Of a stretch of 64,000 nt of DNA, positions 1-9,439 are shown one piece after another (position 1 is the first letter of the stretch; each line of letters starts with the position of its first letter). This DNA comes from Lacticaseibacillus brantae DSM 23927 (lineage in GTDB: Bacteria > Bacillota > Bacilli > Lactobacillales > Lactobacillaceae), in assembly GCF_001436115.1 (NCBI RefSeq), contig NZ_AYZQ01000004.1, positions 1 through 64,000 of the forward strand, written 5' to 3'. The notes below the pieces were generated by a model. The model was not told where the DNA came from. It saw nothing but the letters and a program-made list of their open reading frames with translations, and searched no databases. The position numbers and the translations under genes were made by a program.

Positions 1-26
1 CGCGGGTTCGAATCCCGTCTTCCGCT
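1..26 (+). tRNA. tRNA-Gly, 3' part only
   Basis: Only the T arm and the 3' side of the acceptor stem lie in the window. The T stem (positions 2-6 with 14-18) closes a TTCGAAT loop. The 3' acceptor strand CTTCCGC implies a 5' strand GCGGAAG, as in Firmicute tRNA-Gly(GCC). No CCA is encoded. The amino acid is inferred from the acceptor and T-arm sequence because the anticodon is outside the window. Confidence 0.75.
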
Positions 27-40
27 TTTTTGTTTTATAC

Positions 41-114
41 CGGGAAATAGCTCAGCTTGGTAGAGCACTACGTTCGGGACGTAGGGGTCGCAAGTTCAAA
101 TCTTGTTTTCCCGA
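41..114 (+). tRNA. tRNA-Pro (anticodon CGG)
   Basis: A full cloverleaf is visible. The acceptor CGGGAAA (41-47) pairs with TTTCCCG (107-113), with discriminator A at 114. The D arm has GCTC/GAGC. The anticodon stem CTACG/CGTAG encloses the loop TTCGGGA, giving anticodon CGG, which reads CCG. The T arm has TTCAAAT. CCA is not encoded. It lies 15 bases after the preceding tRNA, so it is the last member of a tRNA cluster. Confidence 0.93.
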
Positions 115-124
115 TCGTACTGGA

Positions 125-158
125 AGATCATTTGTCAGCGGACAGATGGTCTTTTTTG
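125..158 (+). terminator. Terminator of the tRNA cluster
   Basis: AGATCATTTGTC pairs with GACAGATGGTCT (one G-U pair) around the loop AGCG and runs into a T tract at 152-157. It ends the tRNA transcript before the ctsR promoter. Confidence 0.8.
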
Positions 159-209
159 TTGCCATTAAGGCAATTAAACCTGCGGGTAGCAATTCTTGGT
201 AAAAGTTAG

Positions 210-235
210 TATAATGAATGTCAGAATTGGTCAGA
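210..235 (+). promoter_or_regulatory. ctsR promoter -10 and CtsR box
   Basis: A perfect -10 TATAAT is at 210-215; no good -35 is visible. Just downstream are two direct heptads, TGTCAGA (219-225) and GGTCAGA (229-235), with a three-base spacer. This is the CtsR operator layout (heptad repeats of the A/GGTCAAA type). It overlaps the transcription start and abuts the ribosome-binding site, so CtsR should repress its own operon until heat or protein stress. Confidence 0.85.
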
Positions 236-251
236 AAAGGAGGCGAGCACA

Positions 252-719
252 TTGCAACATCATAGTATGGCCGATATCATCGAGTTATATATTGAAGAAT
301 TATTGGCAGATTCGCCCCAGGTCAAGATTCGCCGGGCAGAAATTGCCCAGCAATTCAACTGTGCGCCGTCACAGATTAACTATGTTATCCAAACTCGGTT
401 TAAACCAGAGCGGGGGTACATTGTTGAAAGTAAACGTGGTGGCGGGGGCTACATTCAAATTGAGAAAATGAAGCTTCAAGATGAACAAATGCGTCTCGCG
501 ATGATTCGAGACAACTTGCCCAGCGCTTTGAGCCAACAAGATGCACAAAGCCTCGTGCAAGATTTGTTCAATAGTGGTATTGTAGACCAACAATCTGGAA
601 ATCTGATGCTCAGTGCGTTGAGCCATCAAACATTGAACTTTGTCGATCTCAAGGTTGAAAACCAGTTAAGGGCCCAGTTAATGCTCGCATTTCTGGACAC
701 CTTACGTTATGAACGCTAA
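252..719 (+). CDS. ctsR: CtsR, transcriptional repressor of class III heat-shock genes
   Basis: A 155-residue protein of normal CtsR length. The N-terminus (SMADIIELYIEELL) and the winged-helix segment with the glycine-rich wing RGGGGYIQI (about residues 63-71) are diagnostic. CtsR dimers bind the heptad repeats just upstream and repress clp genes. The wing acts as the thermosensor and the C-terminal half contacts the Clp machinery. The start is TTG at 252, eight bases after a strong AAAGGAGG. A later in-frame ATG (267) has no such site. The gene is followed 17 bases later by clpC in one operon; no mcsA or mcsB is present, as is usual in lactobacilli. Confidence 0.95.
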   Translation: MQHHSMADIIELYIEELLADSPQVKIRRAEIAQQFNCAPSQINYVIQTRFKPERGYIVESKRGGGGYIQIEKMKLQDEQMRLAMIRDNLPSALSQQDAQSLVQDLFNSGIVDQQSGNLMLSALSHQTLNFVDLKVENQLRAQLMLAFLDTLRYER

Positions 720-736
720 CCAACAAGGAGGCACCT

Positions 737-3223
737 ATGGATAACTTATTTACGCCGAGTGCTAAAAACGTACTCCTCATTGCGCAGGAACAAGCCAAGT
801 ATTTCCACCATCATGCAGTCGGCACAGAACACTTGCTCATGGCCTTGGTCATTGAACAAGATGGCGTCGCAGGTAAAACCCTGCGCCAGTTAGGTGTCAG
901 CGAAATTGATGTCCACGACGAAATTGAACATTTTACCGGGTATGGCACAACAGATACGCGTTTAAAGGCTGATAGTTATTTACCATATTCACCAAAGGGC
1001 AAAGAAGTTCTTGGTTTCGCCAGTGACGAAGCCAAGCGGCTAGGAGCTTTGCGGGTCGGCACAGAACACATCTTACTCGCTCTCTTGCGGGAAGATGATA
1101 TTCTGGCCGCTCGAATTCTTCAAAATCTTGGCCTGTCACTCTCTAAGACTCGCCAGGTCTTGCTTAAGAAGATGGGTATTTCAGAAGCTGCATCCAAGCG
1201 GCGCCCAGCTAACCGCAATGCGGCCAAGCAAGAAGGCACACCAACACTTGATGGGTTAGCTCGTGACCTGACCCAAATGGCGCGGGAAAACAAGATGGAT
1301 CCCGTCATCGGCCGTGACAAAGAAGTCCGCCGGCTGATTCAAATTCTTGCCCGCCGCACCAAGAACAACCCTGTTTTGATTGGGGAACCTGGTGTCGGTA
1401 AAACGGCCATTGCTGAAGGCTTCGCCGAGAAGATTATTGCGGGTGAAGTTCCAGAGGATATGCAAAACAAACGCCTGATGATGCTCGACATGGGGTCATT
1501 AGTTGCTGGGACAAAGTATCGTGGTGAATTCGAAGACCGGTTAAAAAAGGTCATCGAAGAAATCTATAAGGATGGCAATGTCATTCTCTTCATTGATGAA
1601 TTGCATACCTTAATTGGTGCTGGTGGTGCAGAAGGTGCGATTGACGCGTCCAACATCTTAAAGCCTGCCTTGGCTCGGGGTGAACTCCAACTGATTGGGG
1701 CGACTACCTTGGATGAATACCAAAAGTACATCGAAAAAGATGCCGCTTTGGAACGTCGGTTTGCGACCATTCAAGTGGATGCACCAAGTCCTGAAGAAGC
1801 CTTTCAAATTCTGCAGGGGTTGCGCCCACGTTACGAAGCTCATCACGGAGTGGCTATTAGTGACGAAGCCTTGCAAGCTGCCGTTACCTTATCTGATCGT
1901 TACATCACCAATCGGTTCTTGCCTGACAAGGCCATTGACCTGATTGATGAAAGTGCCGCTAAGGTTCGCTTAGATCAAGCGCGGATTAAGACTAAGAGCG
2001 ACAAACTCGAAGATAAGTTAGCTGAAACCATTGCCGAGAAGGAATCAGCCATTGCGGATCAAGATTTTGAAACCGCCGCTAAAATTCGCAAGCGCGAACA
2101 ACAATTGAAAGCCAAGCTCGACAAAGAACCTGATCAAGTTAATGAAACAGGTGTCCGGACCGACGTTGTTGTCGGGGCCTCTGACGTGGCTCAGGTTGTG
2201 GCCCAGTGGACAGGTGTTCCTGTCACCCAACTTGAGAAGAAGGAAAGCGACCGCTTAGTCAACCTCGAACAAGTTTTACATGAACGGGTTATTGGCCAGG
2301 ATGAAGCCGTTTCAGCAGTTGCACGCGCAATTCGCCGGGCGCGGAGTGGTTTAAAGGACCCTAACCGTCCCATTGGATCCTTCATGTTCCTCGGGCCTAC
2401 CGGTGTTGGTAAGACCGAATTGGCCAAAGCATTAGCGGAAGCAATGTTTGGTGATGAGAACTCAATGATTCGGGTCGACATGTCTGAGTATATGGAGAAG
2501 TTCAGTACGAGTCGACTGATTGGGGCCGCTCCTGGTTATGTGGGCTATGATGAAGGTGGCCAACTGACCGAAAAAGTCCGCAACCATCCATACTCTGTGG
2601 TCTTGTTAGACGAAGTTGAAAAGGCGCATCCAGACGTCTTCAACTTATTACTGCAAGTCTTAGATGATGGCTACTTGACTGACTCGAAGGGTCGGCGGGT
2701 TGATTTCCGGAACACAATTTTGATTATGACATCTAACTTAGGGGCGACTGCCTTACGCGATGATAAGAGTGTTGGGTTTGCTGCTAAGGATGTCAGTGCT
2801 GACTTCAAGGCCATGCAAAGTCGGATTATGGAAGAACTGAAGCGGTCATTCCGGCCAGAATTCTTGAACCGGATTGATGAAGTCGTGGTCTTCCACAGTC
2901 TGAACAAGGAACAGTTACACACCATCGTTAAGCTGATGGCCAAGACTGTGGTCAAGCGGCTGGAAGATCAAGACATTCATGTGAAGTTGACACCTGCGGC
3001 TATTGATGTCGTGGCTAAAGCCGGATTCGATCCTGAATATGGTGCCCGTCCAATTCGGCGAGCACTGCAAAAGGATGTCGAGGATCAGCTGAGCGAAATC
3101 TTGCTCACAGGCCAAGCTAAGACTGGCGATCAAATCAATATTGGGGCCCAGAAGGGGAAACTAACCTTTACTGTGAAGAACCAAAATGATGAGTCGACCA
3201 AGGTCAAAGTCACTGCCAAGTAA
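737..3223 (+). CDS. clpC: ClpC, AAA+ unfoldase subunit of the Clp protease
   Basis: An 828-residue Hsp100 ATPase. Visible in order: a double Clp N-domain (about 1-145), a first AAA+ module with Walker A GEPGVGKT (about 216), a UVR-type middle segment (about 430-460), and a second AAA+ module with Walker A GPTGVGKT (about 553). A conserved C-terminal D2-small domain follows. It unfolds damaged or tagged proteins and feeds them to ClpP, which is not in this window. The start ATG follows AAGGAGG. Co-transcription with ctsR and the CtsR box place it under heat-shock autoregulation. The length and motif set are complete. Confidence 0.97.
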   Translation: MDNLFTPSAKNVLLIAQEQAKYFHHHAVGTEHLLMALVIEQDGVAGKTLRQLGVSEIDVHDEIEHFTGYGTTDTRLKADSYLPYSPKGKEVLGFASDEAKRLGALRVGTEHILLALLREDDILAARILQNLGLSLSKTRQVLLKKMGISEAASKRRPANRNAAKQEGTPTLDGLARDLTQMARENKMDPVIGRDKEVRRLIQILARRTKNNPVLIGEPGVGKTAIAEGFAEKIIAGEVPEDMQNKRLMMLDMGSLVAGTKYRGEFEDRLKKVIEEIYKDGNVILFIDELHTLIGAGGAEGAIDASNILKPALARGELQLIGATTLDEYQKYIEKDAALERRFATIQVDAPSPEEAFQILQGLRPRYEAHHGVAISDEALQAAVTLSDRYITNRFLPDKAIDLIDESAAKVRLDQARIKTKSDKLEDKLAETIAEKESAIADQDFETAAKIRKREQQLKAKLDKEPDQVNETGVRTDVVVGASDVAQVVAQWTGVPVTQLEKKESDRLVNLEQVLHERVIGQDEAVSAVARAIRRARSGLKDPNRPIGSFMFLGPTGVGKTELAKALAEAMFGDENSMIRVDMSEYMEKFSTSRLIGAAPGYVGYDEGGQLTEKVRNHPYSVVLLDEVEKAHPDVFNLLLQVLDDGYLTDSKGRRVDFRNTILIMTSNLGATALRDDKSVGFAAKDVSADFKAMQSRIMEELKRSFRPEFLNRIDEVVVFHSLNKEQLHTIVKLMAKTVVKRLEDQDIHVKLTPAAIDVVAKAGFDPEYGARPIRRALQKDVEDQLSEILLTGQAKTGDQINIGAQKGKLTFTVKNQNDESTKVKVTAK

Positions 3224-3234
3224 TCTTTTGAATC

Positions 3235-3272
3235 AAAAACCGTGGCCAACGAGTGTGGTCACGGTTTTTTTA
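3235..3272 (+). terminator. Terminator of ctsR-clpC
   Basis: AACCGTG(G)CCA pairs with TGG(T)CACGGTT around a short loop, followed by seven T residues. Confidence 0.9.
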
Positions 3273-3460
3273 TGCACTTATATGAGAAGGTGCTCATTTT
3301 TCTTTCATCAGATTTGACAAAAACGCAGTCTCCCTATTTCAAAATCAGATGGACCAATGAGGGGGATGAGCTTGCCCGTTTGCACAAATGATTGATTGGT
3401 GGGAAGTTTTATTCTGCGAAAGTCGTAGATGAGAGAATGGACCACTTCAGACAATATCTT
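3273..3460. other. Intergenic stretch with no recognised feature
   Basis: Between the clpC terminator and the opuA promoter I see no coding frame with a ribosome-binding site. A TTGACA at 3315 has TATTTC 15 bases downstream, a poor promoter. No strong hairpin was found. Confidence 0.4.
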
Positions 3461-3488
3461 TTGCAATGTCATTTCAGGGGCGTAACAT
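3461..3488 (+). promoter_or_regulatory. Likely promoter of the betaine transporter operon
   Basis: TTGCAA (3461-3466), a 16-base spacer and TAACAT (3483-3488), about 50 bases before the ribosome-binding site of the ATPase gene. Confidence 0.5.
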
Positions 3489-3546
3489 AGATTGCAACGT
3501 TTCATTTATCGAATTAATGAATCGATCAGACAGAGGAGGAATGTCG

Positions 3547-4746
3547 ATGACAACCAAAGTCGAAGTCAAGAACCTAACGAAAATCTTCGGGAAGCGGGTC
3601 GGTAAAGCTAAGGCCTTACTGGATGCCGGCAAAAGTAAAGCAGAAATTCTTGCAGCAACAGATTCTACCATTGGGGTGAACCAAGCTAATTTCAGTATTA
3701 ATGAAGGCGAGATCTTCGTCATCATGGGGCTGTCAGGGTCTGGTAAGTCTACAATGATTCGGATGCTGAATCGCCTGATTCAACCAACGAGCGGGCAGGT
3801 ACTGATTGACGGTAAAGACGTCATGACTATGGACAAGCAAGAACTGCGCGAATTACGGCGCAAGACTATGAGCATGGTCTTCCAAAGCTTTGCGCTTCTG
3901 CCCAACCGGACCATTTTGCAAAATGCGGAGTTTGGTCTGGAAATCCAAGGCGTTGACAAGGCTACCCGGCAAAAGGCAGCGAATGATGCCCTTGAATTAG
4001 TTGGCTTGCACGGTTATGCGGAACAGTATCCTGACCAACTTTCTGGGGGGATGCAGCAGCGGGTCGGTTTGGCTCGAGCGCTGGCCAATAACCCAGAGAT
4101 CCTGTTGATGGACGAAGCCTTCTCGGCTCTTGATCCATTGAATCGTAAGGATATGCAAGACGAATTGCTCGACTTGCAGGCTAACATGCAAAAGACCATT
4201 ATTTTCATTTCGCATGACTTGAATGAAGCGCTGCGGATTGGTGATCGCATCATGATTATGAAGGACGGGGAAATTGTCCAGTTAGGCACTCCAGAAGAAA
4301 TTCTGAGTCAACCAGCTGATGATTATGTTGAACGCTTCATTGAAGACGTTGACCGGAGTAAAGTTTACACGGCTGGTAATGTCATGGAACGTGCGACGAC
4401 CATCAACATTGAGAAAGATGGTCCTCGGGTTGCGGCTCGGCGGATGCGCGAAAACGAAATTTCTTCCTTATATGTGGTCGATAACCAACGCCACTTAATC
4501 GGTATTGTCGACGCCAAGAATGTCCGGCATGCCATTGAAAACAAGCAAACTGATTTAGCCCCACTGGTCAATCACGATGTGCCAACCACACATACGGATA
4601 CGCCATTGGCTGAGTTAATGGATGAGGTGTCTAGCACACCAATCCCATTTGCCGTCGTTGATGATAATAATCGCCTGTTAGGGATTATCATCCGTGGCGC
4701 CGTGCTCGGTGCTTTGTCAGGGAACGAGGTGAATACGAATGTCTAA
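3547..4746 (+). CDS. opuAA: Glycine betaine/quaternary amine ABC importer, ATPase with CBS domains
   Basis: A 399-residue cytoplasmic ATPase of the OpuA/GbuA/ProV family. Walker A GSGKST is at about 65; QSFALLPNRTILQN is the typical Q-loop region of this family; the signature is LSGGMQQR; and LLMDEAFSALD is Walker B. Two CBS domains follow (about 275-395), which in this family sense ionic strength or cyclic dinucleotides and gate transport during osmotic upshift. I chose ATG 3547 because GAGGAGGA ends directly before ATG 3541, leaving no spacing for that codon. Longer in-frame extensions upstream have no ribosome-binding site. The last codons overlap the permease start by eight bases. Confidence 0.93.
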   Translation: MTTKVEVKNLTKIFGKRVGKAKALLDAGKSKAEILAATDSTIGVNQANFSINEGEIFVIMGLSGSGKSTMIRMLNRLIQPTSGQVLIDGKDVMTMDKQELRELRRKTMSMVFQSFALLPNRTILQNAEFGLEIQGVDKATRQKAANDALELVGLHGYAEQYPDQLSGGMQQRVGLARALANNPEILLMDEAFSALDPLNRKDMQDELLDLQANMQKTIIFISHDLNEALRIGDRIMIMKDGEIVQLGTPEEILSQPADDYVERFIEDVDRSKVYTAGNVMERATTINIEKDGPRVAARRMRENEISSLYVVDNQRHLIGIVDAKNVRHAIENKQTDLAPLVNHDVPTTHTDTPLAELMDEVSSTPIPFAVVDDNNRLLGIIIRGAVLGALSGNEVNTNV

Positions 4747-5584
4747 CATCCCACAATTACCATTAGCACAATGGATTGACTCATTGGTGAACTGGTTGGC
4801 CCATTTTGAAGGTTTCTTCAATGCTGTGACTGCCTTCCTAGGCGGCATCGTGGCCGGCTTCCAATTTATCTTCGATCATATTCCGATCCCTCTCTTCATT
4901 ATTCTGGTTATTGGCCTTACTTGGTATTTGACCCGACACACTAAGAAGTACGGCTTGCTGATTTTCGAATTAGCTGGACTACTGCTTATCTGGAATCTGG
5001 ATTTCTGGCGAGATATGACGCAGACGTTAACTTTGGTTCTGACTTCCAGCTTAATCACATTTGTCATCGGGGTCCCATTAGGGATTTGGATGGCACGGAA
5101 TGAGACCGTTAATGCCATCGTCAAGCCAATCTTGGACTTCATGCAGACCATGCCGGCCTTTGTCTATCTGATTCCGGCCGTTGCCTTCTTCGGCATCGGG
5201 ATGGTCCCAGGGGTAGTCGCTTCTGTGATTTTCGCAATGCCACCAACAGTTCGCATGACGAACTTGGGGATTCGAGAAGTTGATCCAGCATTGATTGAAG
5301 CAAGCAATTCCTTTGGGGCAACAAGCTGGCAGAAACTGGTCAAGGTGCAATTGCCACTGGCTAAGAACACCATCATGGCTGGGATTAACCAGAGCATGAT
5401 GCTCGCCTTATCAATGGTTGTTATTGCTTCGATGATTGGGGCCATGGGCTTAGGGACGAAAGTTTACTTTGCCGTTGGTCGTAATGATGCTGGTGGTGGT
5501 TTTGCCGCTGGTTTAGCCATCGTGATTTTGGCGATTATCTTGGACCGCATTACCCAAGCCTTCAATCAACAACAAAGTCATTAG
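4739..5584 (+). CDS. opuAB: Glycine betaine ABC importer, permease
   Basis: A 281-residue integral membrane protein of the BinB/OpuAB type with about seven hydrophobic segments and a conserved inner-membrane component motif around EASNSFGATSWQKLVKVQLP (the EAA loop that docks to the ATPase). The start overlaps the end of the ATPase gene, implying translational coupling. Unlike lactococcal OpuABC, the binding protein is a separate gene, as in Listeria gbuABC. Confidence 0.92.
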   Translation: MSNIPQLPLAQWIDSLVNWLAHFEGFFNAVTAFLGGIVAGFQFIFDHIPIPLFIILVIGLTWYLTRHTKKYGLLIFELAGLLLIWNLDFWRDMTQTLTLVLTSSLITFVIGVPLGIWMARNETVNAIVKPILDFMQTMPAFVYLIPAVAFFGIGMVPGVVASVIFAMPPTVRMTNLGIREVDPALIEASNSFGATSWQKLVKVQLPLAKNTIMAGINQSMMLALSMVVIASMIGAMGLGTKVYFAVGRNDAGGGFAAGLAIVILAIILDRITQAFNQQQSH

Positions 5585-5601
5585 CCTAAAGGAGGAATAC
5601 T

Positions 5602-6507
5602 GTGCGTAAACAGACAAAAATTCTCACCCTTGGCTTTATCGGATTGCTGATGCTGCTGGCTGGTTGTGCCCCACAAAATCAAGCCTACAACCCTAAACAA
5701 CCACTTGGGGAGCAGGTCAACTACACGATTACAGGGATTGACGCTGGTGCTGGTATCATGGGTGCGGCCTCAACTGCATTAACAGACTATGGTTTGGCCA
5801 AAGATAATTGGCAATTACAAACCAGTTCGACCGCAGCGATGACCAGTGCGATAGATAAAGCCATCAAGCATAAAGAACCAATCGTCATCACTGGTTGGCA
5901 ACCTCACTGGATGTTCACAAAGTATCCCCTGAAGTTCTTAAAGGATCCTAAACATGTGTTCGGACAAGCTGAGAATATCCACACCATTGTCCGTAAAGGG
6001 CTTAAGCAGGATATGCCGACAGCCTATAAGTTCTTGGATAACTTCTACTGGACGCCAAAGGATATGTCAGCCGTCATGATTCAAGTTAATGACGGTGTAG
6101 ACCCAGCCAAAGCGGCTAAAGCTTGGATTAAGGCTAACCCTGATAAAGTGAACACTTGGATTAAAGGGCTGACCCCGATCAAGAATCATCAGAAGATTAA
6201 GTTGACGTACGTTGCTTGGGATTCTGAAATTGCCTCGACTAACGTGGTCGCCCAAGTGCTCAAGCAATTGGGGTATGACGTCACCATCCAGGCGATGGAA
6301 GTGCAGCCAGTCTGGGCTTCAGTCTCAACCAAAGCGGCAGACGCGCAAGTCTCAGCTTGGTTACCGAAGACTTCTGGGAAGTTCTATTCCGATTACAAAG
6401 GACAGTTCGTTGACTTAGGCGTGAACCTCAAGGGGGCCAAAGTCGGGCTAGCTGTTCCGAAGTACATGACGAATATCAATTCAATTGAAGATTTAAAAAA
6501 GAAGTAA
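5602..6507 (+). CDS. opuAC: Glycine betaine-binding lipoprotein
   Basis: A 301-residue extracellular substrate-binding protein. The N-terminus is a lipoprotein signal with lipobox LLAGC (Cys about residue 22), so it is anchored to the membrane. The OpuAC domain follows. Tryptophans in GWQPHWMF and related segments are candidates for the aromatic cage that binds trimethylammonium groups. The start is GTG after AAAGGAGG, 17 bases downstream of the permease. It completes a three-gene osmoprotectant importer. Betaine, carnitine and proline betaine cannot be told apart from sequence. Confidence 0.92.
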   Translation: MRKQTKILTLGFIGLLMLLAGCAPQNQAYNPKQPLGEQVNYTITGIDAGAGIMGAASTALTDYGLAKDNWQLQTSSTAAMTSAIDKAIKHKEPIVITGWQPHWMFTKYPLKFLKDPKHVFGQAENIHTIVRKGLKQDMPTAYKFLDNFYWTPKDMSAVMIQVNDGVDPAKAAKAWIKANPDKVNTWIKGLTPIKNHQKIKLTYVAWDSEIASTNVVAQVLKQLGYDVTIQAMEVQPVWASVSTKAADAQVSAWLPKTSGKFYSDYKGQFVDLGVNLKGAKVGLAVPKYMTNINSIEDLKKK

Positions 6508-6510
6508 CGC

Positions 6511-6548
6511 AAAAAGGCGCTGACAAGATGACTGTCAGCGCCTTTTTT
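6511..6548. terminator. Terminator between opuAC and the convergent hydrolase gene
   Basis: AAAAGGCGCTGAC pairs with GTCAGCGCCTTTT around CAAGATGACT-type loop bases. T tracts on both sides make it useful on both strands. Confidence 0.9.
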
Positions 6549-6566
6549 GATGGTGTTTGGAAGGGG

Positions 6567-7115
6567 CTAGATAATCGTGGCATTCAAGACATTCTTGAAG
6601 TGGGCTAAGGCAAACTCGGCACCAGCAGGGTTAAAGGTGGCTACGGCGTCTTGATGAATCGTTAAATGATAATTCAAGTTATAGGCATCAACTGCTGTGT
6701 GTAAGACGCAGATGTCCGTATCAACGCCGACCAAATGTAAGTCAGTAATTCTGCGCTCGCGTAACCAAATGTCTAATGGCGTGCCCGCGAAACTGGAATA
6801 GCGGGTCTTGTCAAAGAAGATGACGTTTTGCGCGTCTTGGTGAGCCGCGTACCAAGGCTGCAATTGGCCATACAGTTCGCGACCCCAACTGCCGCGAACA
6901 TTATGGGGCGGGAACAGCTTAGTTTCAGGGTGGTATGGATCACCCGGGGTATGAACATCAGTGGGGAGGAAGACGAAATCACCTCGCTGATAGAAAGTTT
7001 CCGCCAGTTGCACGATTGCATTCTCTATGGCCTGGGCTGGCTCGCCCGCGGTCAAGGCACCATCTGGCGCGACAAAGTCATTCGTGTAATCAATAATAAT
7101 CAACGCTTCTGCCAT
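6567..7115 (-). CDS. Isochorismatase-family hydrolase, probable nicotinamidase
   Basis: A 182-residue cysteine hydrolase. The triad expected for nicotinamidases is visible: Asp in LIIIDYTNDF near the N-terminus, Lys in FFDKTRYSSF, and the nucleophile Cys in GVDTDICVLHTAVDA. Nicotinamidase converts nicotinamide to nicotinate for NAD salvage. The metal-binding D-x-H is plausible in FLPTDVHTPGDPY. The start ATG at 7115 is used because an upstream GTG at 7127 lies inside the ribosome-binding site GAGAGGTG. Single gene, convergent with the betaine operon. Another amide-hydrolysing isochorismatase relative remains possible. Confidence 0.82.
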   Translation of the reverse strand: MAEALIIIDYTNDFVAPDGALTAGEPAQAIENAIVQLAETFYQRGDFVFLPTDVHTPGDPYHPETKLFPPHNVRGSWGRELYGQLQPWYAAHQDAQNVIFFDKTRYSSFAGTPLDIWLRERRITDLHLVGVDTDICVLHTAVDAYNLNYHLTIHQDAVATFNPAGAEFALAHFKNVLNATII

Positions 7116-7307
7116 CTGTCTTGACACCTCTCTTTTCTAAAGTGACTTTACCATACCCGCTTGCTCTGACAGCGTCAAGCAAAAGGGAAGCCGGGCGAAT
7201 GAAAGTTAGTTTGAAAACGTGAATTGCCTCGAAGCACTTTTCATGGTAAGCTAATCAAGTTGTTTTCTAGCACCGACAACAAAAACGCCGGAAAAGTAAG
7301 AAAAAGC

Positions 7308-7336
7308 TTGTTTTCACGGGATTTTTTTTGTATACT
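7308..7336 (+). promoter_or_regulatory. S10 operon promoter
   Basis: TTGTTT (7308-7313), 17 bases, then TATACT (7331-7336), which puts the start near 7343. The 7116-7307 stretch before it holds the minus-strand hydrolase ribosome-binding site and nothing else I recognise. Confidence 0.75.
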
Positions 7337-7342
7337 TTTACA

Positions 7343-7497
7343 AGTGCTTGTTCCCAAGGGAGCAGTATGCACTGCAGGATGCTAAGTGCATCGGGTAGCG
7401 TGGATGTGAGAGGTTGCGACACGCCCGGCCGCTTTGCCACGGCGAGCGAGTTGGTAATTTTCACGGAGCTAGTCTACTAACTGATAATAGACGAAGG
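7343..7497 (+). promoter_or_regulatory. Structured 5' leader of the S10 operon
   Basis: About 155 bases of untranslated leader hold several hairpins: GCAGT/ACTGC (7362-7375), GATGC/GCATC (7378-7392), GCGTG/CACGC (7398-7424), GCCG/CGGC (7428-7443), and GTCTA/TAGAC (7472-7492) just ahead of the rpsJ ribosome-binding site. Leaders of ribosomal operons often bind a product protein or attenuate. I do not recognise which family this is, and I see no terminator within it, so any control would be at translation or RNA stability. Confidence 0.55.
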
Positions 7498-7507
7498 AGG
7501 TCACACA

Positions 7508-7816
7508 ATGGCAAAACAAAAGATTCGGATCCGGCTTAAGGCTTACGAACACCGGATTCTCGATCAATCAGCAGACAAGATTGTTGATACTGCAAAGCGC
7601 ACTGGCGCAACAATTTCAGGTCCAATCCCTCTGCCAACCGAACGGACATTATATACGGTTTTACGTTCCCCACATAAGTACAAGGATTCACGGGAACAAT
7701 TTGAAATGCGTACGCATAAGCGTCTGATCGACATCGTTAACCCAACACCTAAGACAGTTGATGCTTTGATGAAGCTCGACTTGCCAAGCGGCGTTGATAT
7801 CGAAATTAAATTATAA
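7508..7816 (+). CDS. rpsJ: 30S ribosomal protein S10
   Basis: 102 residues with the S10 N-terminus [17 protein letters not shown] and the conserved THKRLIDI segment. S10 sits in the head of the 30S subunit and is also NusE, the partner of NusB and NusG in antitermination. First gene of the S10 operon, with GAAGGAGG ahead of its ATG. Confidence 0.98.
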   Translation: MAKQKIRIRLKAYEHRILDQSADKIVDTAKRTGATISGPIPLPTERTLYTVLRSPHKYKDSREQFEMRTHKRLIDIVNPTPKTVDALMKLDLPSGVDIEIKL

Positions 7817-7843
7817 TCTACTATAGAAATTGGAGGTGTACCC

Positions 7844-8476
7844 ATGACACGAAAAGGAATCTTAGGTAAGAAGGTTGGCATGACTCAAGTCTTCACCGAC
7901 AACGGCGAACTTGTTCCTGTTACCGTTATCGACGTGACTCCTAACATTGTAATGCAAGTCAAGACTGTTGAATCTGACGGTTACGAAGCAGTGCAATTAG
8001 GTTACGGCGACATGCGTGAAGTTTTGACAAACAAGCCATCCCAAGGTCACGCTAAAAAGGCGAACACAACTCCTAAGCGCTTCGTTAAAGAAATTCGCGA
8101 TGTTGCGCTTAGTGATTATGAAGTAGGCGCAGAAGTTAAGGCTGATGAATTCACGGCAGGCGACATCGTGGACGTCACCGGTACTTCCAAAGGTCACGGT
8201 TACCAAGGTAACATCAAGAAGGATGGCCAATCACGCGGTCCTATGGCCCACGGTTCACGTTACCACCGTCGTCCTGGTTCTCTTGGGGCTATCATTAACA
8301 AAGTCTTCAAGGGTAAGAAATTACCAGGTCGGATGGGTAACAATACCCGGACAATGCAAAACCTGCAAGTGATCTCTGTTGACCTCGACCACAATGTTCT
8401 TTTAATTAAGGGTAATGTGCCAGGTGCCAACAAGTCATTCGTTACTGTTCGTTCCGCTGTTAAAGCGGCTAAATAA
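7844..8476 (+). CDS. rplC: 50S ribosomal protein L3
   Basis: 210 residues. The start [17 protein letters not shown] is the L3 signature, and the central loop with [16 protein letters not shown] reaches toward the peptidyl transferase centre. An early assembly protein binding 23S rRNA domain VI. The spacing to rplD is 23 bases with GAAGGGAGG. Confidence 0.98.
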   Translation: MTRKGILGKKVGMTQVFTDNGELVPVTVIDVTPNIVMQVKTVESDGYEAVQLGYGDMREVLTNKPSQGHAKKANTTPKRFVKEIRDVALSDYEVGAEVKADEFTAGDIVDVTGTSKGHGYQGNIKKDGQSRGPMAHGSRYHRRPGSLGAIINKVFKGKKLPGRMGNNTRTMQNLQVISVDLDHNVLLIKGNVPGANKSFVTVRSAVKAAK

Positions 8477-8499
8477 TTTAGAAGGGAGGACATTTACGT

Positions 8500-9123
8500 A
8501 TGGCAAACGTTACTTTATATAAGCAAGATGGTTCCCAAAACGGCACCGTTGAATTAAACGATGCAGTTTGGGCAATCGAACCAAACGAAAACGTCGTGTT
8601 TGACGCAGTTGTGATGCAACGCGCTTCCCTTCGTCAAGGTACACACGCCGTAAAGAACCGTTCAGCCGTTTCTGGTGGTGGCCGTAAGCCATGGCGCCAA
8701 AAGGGTACTGGACGTGCTCGTCAAGGTTCAATCCGTTCCCCACAATGGCGTGGCGGTGGTATCGTCTTCGGACCTACACCTCGCAGCTACAGCTACAAGT
8801 TACCTAAGAAGGTTCGTCGCTTGGCAATCAAGTCCGTGCTTTCACAAAAGGTTCTCGACAGTGACCTTGTTGTTGTCGATGGTTTATCCTTTGATGCACC
8901 TAAGACCAAAGCATTTGCTCAAGTCCTTGCTGGCTTGAATGTGGATACTAAGGCATTAGTTGTGCTTGAAGAAGGCAACGAATTTGCAGCTCTTGCAGCA
9001 CGCAACTTACCAAACGTTAAAGTTGTGCCAGCAGAAGGTATCAACGTATTAGATGTTGTGAACTACAACAAGCTGATCTTGACCCAAGCTGCGCTCCAAA
9101 AGATTGAGGAGGTGCTTGCATAA
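8500..9123 (+). CDS. rplD: 50S ribosomal protein L4
   Basis: 207 residues. The basic extended loop [19 protein letters not shown] lines the nascent peptide tunnel. In E. coli L4 represses its own operon; whether it does so here through the leader at 7343 is unknown, and the E. coli leader sequence is not present. The stop codon overlaps the rplW start (TAATG). Confidence 0.97.
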   Translation: MANVTLYKQDGSQNGTVELNDAVWAIEPNENVVFDAVVMQRASLRQGTHAVKNRSAVSGGGRKPWRQKGTGRARQGSIRSPQWRGGGIVFGPTPRSYSYKLPKKVRRLAIKSVLSQKVLDSDLVVVDGLSFDAPKTKAFAQVLAGLNVDTKALVVLEEGNEFAALAARNLPNVKVVPAEGINVLDVVNYNKLILTQAALQKIEEVLA

Positions 9124-9407
9124 TGGAAGCACGCGACATCATTTTACGCCCAATCATTACGGAACAAACCATGGCTCTCATGGATGACCGTAAGTACACA
9201 TTCGAAGTTGACCGTCGTGCTGATAAAACAGCCGTTCGTCGTGCCATCGAAGAAATCTTCGAAGTTACGGTTAAGAACGTCAACATCGCAAACGTACGTG
9301 GGAAGAAAAAGCGCCAAGGTAACTACGCCGGTTACACCCGGAAGCGCCGTAAGGCAATCGTTACTTTGACTGCTGACTCTAAGCAAATCACGATTTTTGA
9401 AGACTAG
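9123..9407 (+). CDS. rplW: 50S ribosomal protein L23
   Basis: 94 residues, starting [17 protein letters not shown], typical of L23. It lies at the tunnel exit and docks trigger factor and SRP. Its ATG overlaps the rplD stop by one base, so the two are translationally coupled. Confidence 0.97.
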   Translation: MEARDIILRPIITEQTMALMDDRKYTFEVDRRADKTAVRRAIEEIFEVTVKNVNIANVRGKKKRQGNYAGYTRKRRKAIVTLTADSKQITIFED

Positions 9408-9439
9408 TAACAAAATTTTGTAAGTAGGAGGGAAAAAAC

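Noticed and set aside
3300-3345. TTGACA at 3315 as the opuA promoter
   Set aside because: The -10 candidate is 15 bases away and poor; the TTGCAA-16-TAACAT pair nearer the gene is better.
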